Assembly: GCA_051884615.1 (NCBI GenBank)
Contig: JBJEVT010000023.1
Span: 1-53,240 of the forward strand
Source: UBA1724 sp051884615
GTDB lineage: Bacteria; Verrucomicrobiota; Lentisphaeria; Oligosphaerales; Oligosphaeraceae
Length of the DNA: 53,240 bases
Reading direction: 5' to 3'
The first letter of the stretch is position 1. Each line of letters begins with the position of its first letter. The notes under the pieces were generated by a model that saw only the letters and a program-made list of their open reading frames with translations, did no database searches and was not told the origin of the DNA. Position numbers and translations under genes: made by a program. This document shows, piece after piece, positions 33,323 to 41,291 of this stretch.

Positions 33323-34357
33323 ATGCGCTTCCAACACGTTCATCTCCACACGGCGGCCGGCGTGCTGCCTCCCCGGGTCATGACCAGCGAGGAGCTGGAG
33401 GAGCGTCTCTCCCCCCTCTATCAGCGGTTGCATCTGGCGGAGGGAAGGCTGGAGCTGATGACGGGCATCCGGGAGCGTCGTTTCTGGGAGCGGGGCACCC
33501 TTCCCAGCGACGCGGCCGTCCTGGCGGGCAGGAAAGCCCTGGATTTGAGCGGGATTTCCCCCGGGAAAATCCAGGCGCTCCTCTTTTGCGGCGTCTCCCG
33601 GGATTGCGTGGAGCCAGCCACCTCCACCGCCGTGGTGCGGAAGCTGGGACTCCCCCGGGATGTGCTGAACTTCGACCTCTCCAACGCCTGCCTGGGCGTG
33701 GCCAGCGCCCTTGCCATCCTGGCTCCCATGCTGGAGCAGGGGTTGCTGGACTGCGCCATGGCCGTCACCGGCGAGAATGGCGGTCCCCTGGTGGAGCACA
33801 CCATCCAGCGCCTCAATCAGGACGCCACGGTGACCCGCCAGAGCCTGAAGGGGGAGTTCGCCAGCCTGACCATCGGCAGCGCCGCCGCCGCCGTCATTCT
33901 CACCCGGGAGGGCGGTCATCCTCTCCGCGCCCTGGGACAAGCCTCCGACTGCCAGTGCGACGACCTCTGCCGAGGAGACGCCGCCGGCGGCATGACCGAG
34001 GGCAGCGCCCCGGTGATGCACACCGACTCCCACCGTCTTCTGGAGGAAGGCGTCCAGGTCGCGGAGCGGATGTGGCGGGCTCTGCGGCGGGACGCCCCCT
34101 GGGGCGACGCCCTTCCGGACCTGGTCTGCGGCCACCAGGTGGGCAAGGCCCACCGGGATCTCCTCTTCCAGCGTCTCGGCCTCCCCGTGGAGCGGGATTT
34201 CCCCATTTTCCCCGAGACCGGCAACTGCGGCTCCGCTTCCCTTCCCCTGGCTCTCGCCCTGGCCCAGGAGCGGGGCGCCCTCCACCCCGGCATGAAGGTG
34301 GCCCTCCTGGGCATCGGCAGCGGCATCAACTCCCTGGGCTTCGCCCTGGACTGGTAG
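33323..34357 (+). CDS. Beta-ketoacyl-ACP synthase III-like (OleA-type) enzyme
   Basis: This 344-residue thiolase-fold enzyme has the Cys-His-Asn triad of the KAS III/OleA group: Cys123 (NACLGV), His271 (CGHQVGKAH) and Asn301 (GNCGSAS). It would condense acyl-CoA or acyl-ACP chains. The N-terminal region (VLPPRVMTSEELEERLSPLYQRLHLAEG) is longer than in plain FabH and resembles OleA-type relatives, which join two fatty acyl chains. None of the other olefin genes (oleB, C, D) is present nearby. An aconitase gene follows. Which product it makes is unknown. Confidence 0.8.
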   Translation: MRFQHVHLHTAAGVLPPRVMTSEELEERLSPLYQRLHLAEGRLELMTGIRERRFWERGTLPSDAAVLAGRKALDLSGISPGKIQALLFCGVSRDCVEPATSTAVVRKLGLPRDVLNFDLSNACLGVASALAILAPMLEQGLLDCAMAVTGENGGPLVEHTIQRLNQDATVTRQSLKGEFASLTIGSAAAAVILTREGGHPLRALGQASDCQCDDLCRGDAAGGMTEGSAPVMHTDSHRLLEEGVQVAERMWRALRRDAPWGDALPDLVCGHQVGKAHRDLLFQRLGLPVERDFPIFPETGNCGSASLPLALALAQERGALHPGMKVALLGIGSGINSLGFALDW

Positions 34358-34413
34358 CCCGCCCCCCTCTTCCCTCCCCAACACCGTTCCCTGCATCATA
34401 GGTTTTTCTCCCC

Positions 34414-36357
34414 ATGGCACTGAATCTCATCCAGCAGATCCTGGCTTCCCACCTCGTCGAGGGGGAGCTGATTCCCGGCAGCCCCATCGCCATCCACATC
34501 GACCAGACCCTCTGCCAGGACGCCACCGGCACCATGGCCTTCCTGGAGCTGGAGGCCATGGGCGTCCCCCGGGTGAAGACCGAGCTCTCCGTGCAGTATA
34601 TCGACCACAACACCAACCAGATGGGGCCGGAGAACGCCAATGACCACCTCTATCTCCAGAGCGTCTGCGCCGCCAAGGGCGTCCACTTCTCCCGCCCCGG
34701 CAACGGCATCTGCCACCAGGTCCACCTGGAACGCTACGGCATCCCCGGCAAGACCCTCCTGGGCTCCGATTCCCATACCCCCACCGGCGGCGGCATCGGC
34801 ATGGTGGCCATCGGCGCCGGCGGCCTGGACGTGGCACGGGCCATGGCCGGCATCCCCTTCCGTCTCACCTGCCCCAAGGTGCTGGGCGTGAAGCTCACGG
34901 GAAAACTCTCCCCCTGGGTCTCCGCAAAGGACGTCATCCTCAAGGTCCTCTCCATCCTCTCCAGCAAGGGCAACGTGGGCACCGCCGTGGAATACTTCGG
35001 CGACGGCGTCGCCACCCTCTCCGTGCCGGAGCGGGCCACCATCACCAACATGGGGGCCGAGCTGGGCGTCACCACCTCCGTCTTCCCCTCCGACGAGGAG
35101 ACCCGGCGTTTCCTGGAAGCGGAGGGCCGCGGCGACCAGTGGGCGCCCCTTGCCGCCCAGGAAGGCGCCCAGTATGACCGGGTGCTGGAAATCGCCCTGG
35201 ACGAGCTGGTGCCCCTGGCGGCCTGCCCCTCCAATCCCGCCAACGTGAAGCCTGTGTCGGAGGTGGCCGGCCTGCCCTGCAGCCAGGTGCTGGTGGGCTC
35301 CTGCACCAACAGCAGCCTGAAGGACATGCAGTTGGTGGCGGCCATGCTGAAGGGGCGCAGTGTCCATCCCGGCGTCTCCCTGGCGGTGGCTCCCGGCTCC
35401 CGCCAGGTGCTGGAGATGCTGGCCCGGGATGGCAGCCTGGCCATCCTGCTCTCCGCCGGATGCCGCATCCTGGAGAGCGCCTGCGGTCCCTGCATCGGCC
35501 AGGGCTTCAGCCCCGCCTCCGGCACCATCTCCGTGCGGACCAACAACCGGAATTTCCTCAACCGCACCGGCACCAAGAACGACCAGTGCTACCTGGTGAG
35601 CCCCGCCACCGCCGTGGCCACCGCGCTCACCGGCGTGCTGACGGACCCCGTCGCCCTGGCGCGGGAACTCCATTGGGAGGAACCCGCCTGGACCATGCCG
35701 GAACACTTCCTGGTGGACGACCGGATGGTGATCGTGCCGCCCCCGGAGGGCACGCCCGTGGAGATCGTCCGCAAGGAGACCATCGGCGAGCCTCCCCGCT
35801 GCACCGCCCTGCCCGACACCCTGGAGGGAGAGGCCGTCATCACCGTGGGAGACCGCATCACCACCGACCACATCATGCCCGCCGGCGCCAACCTGAAGCT
35901 GCGCAGCAACATCCCCCGCTACGCCCAGGTGGTCTTCGACTGCTACACCGAACCCGGAAAACCCTCCTTCGCCCAGCGGGCGGCCGCCCTGCGGGACAAG
36001 GGAAAGGCGGGCTTCATCGTGGCCGGCGAATCCTACGGACAGGGCTCCAGCCGGGAACACGCCGCCATCTGCCCCATGTATCTGGGCATCCGCTGCGTCC
36101 TCGCCATCTCCTTCGAGCGAATCCACGCCGCCAATCTGGTGAACTTCGGCATCCTCCCCCTCTGCTTCCAAAACCGGGAGGACTACGAGGCCCTGAAGGA
36201 AGGCGACGCCATCACCATCGCCGGACTGCGGGCGCAGCTGGCCCAGGGGGACGAAATCCACGCCTTCGCCAAAGGCAGGGAGTTCGTCCTGAAGTGCACC
36301 CTGACTCCCGAAGACCGGGAAATCGTCCTGAAAGGCGGGCTCCTGGTGACGCAATAA
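34414..36357 (+). CDS. Aconitate hydratase
   Basis: The 647-residue product isomerises citrate to isocitrate with a [4Fe-4S] cluster. Cluster ligands are the Cys in VLVGSCTNSS and two in ESACGPCIGQG; GSDSHTPTGGGIG supplies active-site residues, and the swivel domain includes GESYGQGSSREHAA. The length fits the bacterial aconitase X-like/mitochondrial short group (about 640-650 aa) rather than the 890-residue AcnA. The stop shares one base with the next gene (TAATG), so the kinase gene is translationally coupled. This suggests an active citric acid or glutamate-forming branch. Confidence 0.92.
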   Translation: MALNLIQQILASHLVEGELIPGSPIAIHIDQTLCQDATGTMAFLELEAMGVPRVKTELSVQYIDHNTNQMGPENANDHLYLQSVCAAKGVHFSRPGNGICHQVHLERYGIPGKTLLGSDSHTPTGGGIGMVAIGAGGLDVARAMAGIPFRLTCPKVLGVKLTGKLSPWVSAKDVILKVLSILSSKGNVGTAVEYFGDGVATLSVPERATITNMGAELGVTTSVFPSDEETRRFLEAEGRGDQWAPLAAQEGAQYDRVLEIALDELVPLAACPSNPANVKPVSEVAGLPCSQVLVGSCTNSSLKDMQLVAAMLKGRSVHPGVSLAVAPGSRQVLEMLARDGSLAILLSAGCRILESACGPCIGQGFSPASGTISVRTNNRNFLNRTGTKNDQCYLVSPATAVATALTGVLTDPVALARELHWEEPAWTMPEHFLVDDRMVIVPPPEGTPVEIVRKETIGEPPRCTALPDTLEGEAVITVGDRITTDHIMPAGANLKLRSNIPRYAQVVFDCYTEPGKPSFAQRAAALRDKGKAGFIVAGESYGQGSSREHAAICPMYLGIRCVLAISFERIHAANLVNFGILPLCFQNREDYEALKEGDAITIAGLRAQLAQGDEIHAFAKGREFVLKCTLTPEDREIVLKGGLLVTQ

Positions 36358-37181
36358 TGGGCGACTCCCCCCTCTCCTACACCATTGGCCAGGAGCTGGC
36401 CGTGGGAGGCATGGCACGGCTCTGGAAAATCACCCTGCGGGACGGGACGCCGGCGGTGCTGCGGGAGATGCAGGCCGCCAAGCTGCTCTCCCTCTCCCTG
36501 CGGGGGCGTTTCCAGGCCGGCACCCTGGCGCGGAGACGCCTCTCCCCCCACCCCAACCTGGTCAATTCCCTGGAGCGGGGCAGCCATTTTCTGAAGCCCT
36601 ACGAGATTCTGGAATATGTGGACGGGCCGCCCCTGCGGACGTTGATGACCCAGGGGGCCCCCCTCCTGAAGGGCTGCCTCTCCCATGTGCTTCTGGAGAT
36701 GGCGCAGGCCCTGGCCTGGGTCCACCAGTGCGGCCTGATGCATCTGGATGTGAAGCCGGAGAACTTCCTCATGCAGCGCCAGGGCTCCACCTACACCGTG
36801 AAGCTGACGGACTTCGATCTGTGCCGTTCCCGGGATTCCCACGGGCCCCGGCGCCAGCTGGGCACCCCCGGCTTCATGGCGCCGGAGCAATTCCTCCACA
36901 AACTCTCCTACCAGGCATCGGACGTCTTCGCCTTCGGCCTCATCGCCTACCAGCTCCTCACCGGAAAACACCCCTTCTCCGGCAGCACCCCCAGGGAGAC
37001 CTGGAAACACCAGGCCAGCCCCCAGGTGCAGCCCCGCCCCATGCGGGAACTCCAGCCCAACCTGAATCCCAAGCTGGATTTCGTGGTGGCGGGATGCCTC
37101 CGCAAAAACCTGGACCAGCGCTACGCCAACATGAACCTGGTCCTCCAGGCCCTGAAAAGCGCCCTCGCCCCCAAACCATGA
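36357..37181 (+). CDS. Atypical Ser/Thr protein kinase-like protein
   Basis: The 274-residue product keeps the bacterial (Hanks-type) kinase fold: a glycine loop (IGQELAVGGMARLW), the catalytic loop Asp131-Val-Lys133-Pro-Glu-Asn136, an APE motif (175-177) and the C-lobe segment SDVFAFGLIAYQLLTGKHPFSG. Key residues differ: the beta-3 Lys is replaced by Arg36 (AVLREM), HRD is HLD (129-131) and DFG is DFD (152-154). The Asp and Asn needed for metal are kept, so it may be active at low rate or be a pseudokinase. There is no membrane or sensory domain. It starts at the aconitase stop (TAATG) and ends in an ATGA overlap with tsaE. Confidence 0.9.
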   Translation: MGDSPLSYTIGQELAVGGMARLWKITLRDGTPAVLREMQAAKLLSLSLRGRFQAGTLARRRLSPHPNLVNSLERGSHFLKPYEILEYVDGPPLRTLMTQGAPLLKGCLSHVLLEMAQALAWVHQCGLMHLDVKPENFLMQRQGSTYTVKLTDFDLCRSRDSHGPRRQLGTPGFMAPEQFLHKLSYQASDVFAFGLIAYQLLTGKHPFSGSTPRETWKHQASPQVQPRPMRELQPNLNPKLDFVVAGCLRKNLDQRYANMNLVLQALKSALAPKP

Positions 37182-37678
37182 CGCCCCATTTCTTCAGCGA
37201 CAGCGACGAAAAAACCCTGGCCATGGGGATGGCTCTCGCCCCCAGCCTGGAGGACGGCACCGTGATCGCCCTGGCAGGGGATCTGGGCTGCGGAAAAACC
37301 GTCCTCTCCCGGGGCATCGCCCGGGGACTGGGCATCGTGGAGGCCGTCACCAGCCCCACCTTCACCGTCGCCCAGGAATACCGACGCCCCGATGGCAAGT
37401 TCCTCTACCATCTGGACATGTACCGGATCTCCGACGAGAACGACGCCCTGGCCTTCGGCATCGATGAATTCCTCTTCCAGCCCAACGCCATCACCCTGGT
37501 GGAATGGCCGGAGCAAATCGCCGGACTCCTGGACTCCCCCAGAAGACTCACCATCCGCTTCCAGCATCTCGCCGAGGGCCAGCGCGCCCTGGAATTTCTC
37601 AACTTCCCCCCCCACGCCCTGCGACAGGCCGCCCTGGCCGCGGGGCTGACGCCTCTCTCCTCTCCCCCTGTCCACTGA
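37178..37678 (+). CDS. tsaE: tRNA threonylcarbamoyladenosine ATPase TsaE
   Basis: TsaE is the P-loop ATPase that supports the TsaB-TsaD complex making t6A37 in tRNA. The 166-residue product has Walker A GDLGCGKT, the threonine-rich switch SPTFTVAQEY, and LYHLDMYRI with LVEWPEQI, all family signatures. The start overlaps the kinase stop (ATGA). The final 25 or so residues (after RALEFLNFPP) are beyond the usual domain. Overlapping starts suggest aconitase, kinase and TsaE are made from one mRNA. Confidence 0.95.
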   Translation: MTPHFFSDSDEKTLAMGMALAPSLEDGTVIALAGDLGCGKTVLSRGIARGLGIVEAVTSPTFTVAQEYRRPDGKFLYHLDMYRISDENDALAFGIDEFLFQPNAITLVEWPEQIAGLLDSPRRLTIRFQHLAEGQRALEFLNFPPHALRQAALAAGLTPLSSPPVH

Positions 37679-37731
37679 CCTCTCATTCCCCACATACCCC
37701 CCCCCGTTGACAACCAAATAGAAGGACTGCC

Positions 37732-39207
37732 ATGTTAATCTTCTTGCTGGGCATTGGACTCCTCGTCCTCGGTTATTTCACCTACGGAAAGATGGTCGAG
37801 CGCATCCTGGCGCCCGACGACCGCCAGACGCCGGCGCTGACGCGACGGGACGGCGTGGACTTCCTGGTGCTTCCCTCCTGGAAGAACATGCTCATCCAGC
37901 TGCTGAACATCGCCGGCGTGGGGCCGGTCATCGGCGTCATCCTGGGCATCCGCTTCGGCGCGGCCGTCTTCCTCATCATCCCCCTGGGGAACGTCCTGGG
38001 CGGCGCCGTCCATGACTTCGCCTCGGGCATGATGTCCCTTCGCCGCAACGGGGAGAATCTTCCCTGGATGATCCGGGATTCCCTGGGCAAGAAGACCTAT
38101 TCCATCTTCGCCGTCTTCATGGCATTCCTGCTGCTGCTGGTGGTGGCGGTCTTCATCAACATTCCCGCCAACCTGATCAACGGCATGGTGCCCAAGGCCG
38201 AGCTCTTCTGGCTTGCCGTGGGCGTCATCTTCCTCTACTACATCCTCGCCACCCTCTTCCCCGTGGACAAGATCATCGGGCGAATCTATCCCATCTTCGG
38301 GGGTCTCCTCCTGGTGAGCACCTTCGCCCTGCTGCTGGCCATCCTCTGGCACTACTCCTTCACCGACAAGGATCTCTTCCTGGCCACCCCCGTCCTCCAG
38401 AAGCAATTCCAGGGCTTCCGGCAGACCAATCCCATCCTGCCCACCCTCTTCGTGACCATCGCCTGCGGCATCATGTCCGGCTTCCACGCCACCCAGTCCC
38501 CCATCATCGCCCGCACCATGTCCACGGAGCGGGAGGCCCGTGCCGCCTACTACGGCATGATGATCGTGGAGGGCGTCATCGCCATGATCTGGGCGGGCGG
38601 CGGCTATGTGCTCTACAATCTCCATCCCGTGCTCTTCAATGTCGGCGCCACCAAGGTCCTGCCGGAGATCGTCAACTTCTTCCTGGGGAACATGCTGGGC
38701 TCCCTGACCATCCTGGGCGTGATCATTCTGGCCGTCACCTCCGGCGACACCGCCATGCGGAGTCTGCGCCTGAGCATGGCGGAGATCTTCCACATCGACC
38801 AGAAGAGCCTGAAGAACCGCCTGCTGCTCTGCCTGCCCCTCATCTTCATCGTCTCCCTGCTGCTCTGGTGGTCCAACAAGGACGCCATGTCCTTCGGCTT
38901 CCTGTGGAACTACTTTGCCTGGGGCAACCAGGTGCTGGCCGCCTTCACCCTCATCGCCACCTCGGTCTGGCTCTGGCGCCAGCGGAAGAACGGCTGGGTC
39001 ACCCTGCTGCCCGGCGTCTTCATCACCTTCATCGTCGCCACCTACATCCTGTGGACCTCCACCAGCCACAAGGGCCCCATGGGCTTCGGCCTGCCCCTGC
39101 CTCTTGCCTACGCCCTGGGCTCCCTCGTCGCCCTCCTCTGGGGCGGCTGGGGATACTGGCTGGGCCACCGCACCACCCAGGACGCCAACACCCCCGACGC
39201 ACAATAG
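37732..39207 (+). CDS. cstA: Carbon starvation protein CstA (short form)
   Basis: CstA-type proteins import peptides or pyruvate in starved cells. The 491-residue membrane protein (about 12-14 helices) has family stretches GVDFLVLPSWKNMLIQLLNIAGVGPVIGVILG, GNVLGGAVHDFASGMMSLRRNG, SGFHATQSPIIARTM and the C-terminal LLLWWSNKDAMSFGFLWNYFAWGNQ. It is the shorter form, missing the extra C-terminal helices of Escherichia coli CstA (701 aa). A weak Shine-Dalgarno (AGAAGGA) lies 8 bases before the ATG. mscS follows after 15 bases. Confidence 0.93.
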   Translation: MLIFLLGIGLLVLGYFTYGKMVERILAPDDRQTPALTRRDGVDFLVLPSWKNMLIQLLNIAGVGPVIGVILGIRFGAAVFLIIPLGNVLGGAVHDFASGMMSLRRNGENLPWMIRDSLGKKTYSIFAVFMAFLLLLVVAVFINIPANLINGMVPKAELFWLAVGVIFLYYILATLFPVDKIIGRIYPIFGGLLLVSTFALLLAILWHYSFTDKDLFLATPVLQKQFQGFRQTNPILPTLFVTIACGIMSGFHATQSPIIARTMSTEREARAAYYGMMIVEGVIAMIWAGGGYVLYNLHPVLFNVGATKVLPEIVNFFLGNMLGSLTILGVIILAVTSGDTAMRSLRLSMAEIFHIDQKSLKNRLLLCLPLIFIVSLLLWWSNKDAMSFGFLWNYFAWGNQVLAAFTLIATSVWLWRQRKNGWVTLLPGVFITFIVATYILWTSTSHKGPMGFGLPLPLAYALGSLVALLWGGWGYWLGHRTTQDANTPDAQ

Positions 39208-39222
39208 CCTCCCTCTCCCGCC

Positions 39223-40125
39223 ATGTCTGAAGACCCCGCCATCCCCTCCGCAGAAACCGCCATCCAGAACGTGGTGGACGCCGTGCGCCACACGGATGTC
39301 CAGACCTTCTGGCAGCAGCACCAGGAAAGCCTCCTCCATCTGGGAAAGAGCCTGCTTCTGGGAATCGGCATCCTGGTTCTCGCCTGGGGAATCGCCGCCC
39401 TTGCCCGGAAGCTCATCCTCCGCGCCACCCGGCGCTTCGACGCGGTGGACGAATCGGTGGGCAAAATCCTTGCCGGCGTGGCCAGGGCCATCATCTGGCT
39501 CTTCGCCCTCCTGATCATCCTGGACCTCATGGGCATCAACACCGCCAGCATCCTCACGGTGCTGGGCGCCGCCGGACTGGCGGTGGGACTGGCCATGAAG
39601 GACTCCCTGAGCAACATCGCCGCCGGCATCATGCTCCTCTTCCTCCGTCCCTACAAGCTGGGAGACTACATCGACTGCGGCAGCGTCAGCGGCACCATCC
39701 GGGAAATCGGATTGTTCACCACCACCCTCACCACGCCGGACGGACTCTATATCGCCGCCCCCAACAGCGTGCTCTTCGGCTCCCCCATTAAAAACTACTC
39801 CCGGAATCCCCAGCGCCGGGCGGACATCACCGTGGGCATCGACTACGGGGATTCCCTGGCAAAGGGCGTGGAGACCCTCCTGGCGCTGATGAAGCGCCAT
39901 CCCCTGATCCTCCAGGACCCCGCTCCGGAAGTCCTGGTCTCCGAACTGGCGGACAGCTCCGTCAATCTGACCCTGCGCTTCTGGACGGCAAACCAGAACT
40001 ATTGGGAGGCCTATTGGTCCGTGAAGGCGCAGCTGAAGGACGTCCTGGAGGGCGCCGGCCTCAACATCCCCTTCCCCCAGCGCGTGGTCACCCTGCAGCA
40101 GCAGGAGCCCGCCCGGAAGGGCTAG
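39223..40125 (+). CDS. mscS: Small-conductance mechanosensitive channel MscS
   Basis: This 300-residue channel opens under membrane tension to release solutes in osmotic downshock. It has three N-terminal membrane helices (about 43-160); the pore helix region is GINTASILTVLGAAGLAVGLAMKDSLSNIAAGIMLLFLRPY with the Gly/Ala-rich packing face. The beta domain contains KNYSRNPQRRADITVGIDYGD, and the C-terminus closes with the cage region. The length and order match single-module MscS. The start follows CCTCCCTCTCCCGCC. Confidence 0.95.
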   Translation: MSEDPAIPSAETAIQNVVDAVRHTDVQTFWQQHQESLLHLGKSLLLGIGILVLAWGIAALARKLILRATRRFDAVDESVGKILAGVARAIIWLFALLIILDLMGINTASILTVLGAAGLAVGLAMKDSLSNIAAGIMLLFLRPYKLGDYIDCGSVSGTIREIGLFTTTLTTPDGLYIAAPNSVLFGSPIKNYSRNPQRRADITVGIDYGDSLAKGVETLLALMKRHPLILQDPAPEVLVSELADSSVNLTLRFWTANQNYWEAYWSVKAQLKDVLEGAGLNIPFPQRVVTLQQQEPARKG

Positions 40126-40164
40126 CGCCGCCTCTTCTGCCGGAGAGTCCACCCCCCGCCGCCC

Positions 40165-41259
40165 ATGACGGTCATCGCCCTCCTGCTCTTCCTGACGCTT
40201 TGCTGCACCGTCCTCCTGCCCCTGCCCGTTCCCTGGTGGGGCAAGGCGCTATTGGCGGCGCTGTGCCTTGCCGTCTCCTTCAAATTCCCCCTCTTCCGGT
40301 GGCTTGGCGGCCCCATGCCCTTCGCCCCGCGCCTCCCTCCCTGGCTGATTCTCCTGGCCGGCTGGCTCTTCGCCACCGCCCTCTTTCTCGCCATGGGGGG
40401 ATTGCTCCTCTCCCCTCTCCAACTCCTCTTCCCCAAAGCCCGCGGGCTCCTCTCCCTGGGACTCCTGACCGCCTCCCTCCTTGCCACCACGCTGGGCGCC
40501 TTCTGGGGGCAGCGCGCACCCCGGATCCGGGAATTCACCCTCGCCTTCCCCCGATTGCCGGAAGAAGCGGAGGGCATGACCATCGCCCTGTTGACGGACC
40601 TCCACGCCGATGGCGTCACCGCCGCCCGCGAGGTTTCCCGGATGGTGGAGCTCGCCAATGCCCGGAAGCCGGATTTGATTCTCCTGGGCGGTGATTTGGT
40701 GGATGGCACGGTGGAGGAACGTTCGGGGGATCTGGCTCCCCTTGCCCGGCTGCAGGCTCCCCTGGGGGTCTGGGCGGTCCCCGGAAACCACGAATACTAT
40801 TCCGGCTTCGCCGCCTGGCGGGAGGTTCTTCCCCAATGGGGCGTCAAATGGCTGGTGAACGAACACCAGGAACTGCTGCCCGGCCTTGCGCTGGCGGGAG
40901 TGGCGGACCCCCGCGCCATGCGGCACGGGGAAAATCCCCCGGATCTGGAGGCGGCGCTGGAGGGGCTTCCCCCGGAGACCTTCGTGCTCCTGGGCGCCCA
41001 CAACCCGAATCTGGCCCTGGAGGCGGCAGAACACGGGGTGCCTCTGGTCCTCTCCGGCCATACCCACGGAGGAATGGTGTGGGGACTGGATTGGCTGGTG
41101 GCCCGAAGAAACAACGGATTCCTCTCCGGACTCTATTCCCTGCCTCCCCAAACCAAACTCCTGGTCTCCAATGGCGCCGGCATCTGGAACGGCTTTCCCC
41201 TGCGACTGGGACACCCCGCCGAAATCCTCCTGATCACCTTGAAACGGACCGGGGAGTAG
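40165..41259 (+). CDS. Membrane-anchored metallophosphoesterase
   Basis: The 364-residue product has three or four N-terminal membrane helices (1-about 118) and a cytosol- or periplasm-facing calcineurin-like domain. All dimetal motifs are present: DLHAD, GGDLVDG, GNHEYY and SGHTHGG. The layout matches the YaeI/YkuE group, whose members hydrolyse lipid A-linked or phospholipid phosphates. It is the last gene of the mscS run; copA converges on it after 32 bases. Confidence 0.88.
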   Translation: MTVIALLLFLTLCCTVLLPLPVPWWGKALLAALCLAVSFKFPLFRWLGGPMPFAPRLPPWLILLAGWLFATALFLAMGGLLLSPLQLLFPKARGLLSLGLLTASLLATTLGAFWGQRAPRIREFTLAFPRLPEEAEGMTIALLTDLHADGVTAAREVSRMVELANARKPDLILLGGDLVDGTVEERSGDLAPLARLQAPLGVWAVPGNHEYYSGFAAWREVLPQWGVKWLVNEHQELLPGLALAGVADPRAMRHGENPPDLEAALEGLPPETFVLLGAHNPNLALEAAEHGVPLVLSGHTHGGMVWGLDWLVARRNNGFLSGLYSLPPQTKLLVSNGAGIWNGFPLRLGHPAEILLITLKRTGE

Positions 41260-41291
41260 CGACAGGCGCCGCCACCAGAGGCGAGGGGGCT

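Noticed and set aside
37707..37712. TTGACA as the -35 box of cstA
   Set aside because: A -10 at 17 bases would fall on the start codon, so the message would start inside the gene. The match is probably chance.
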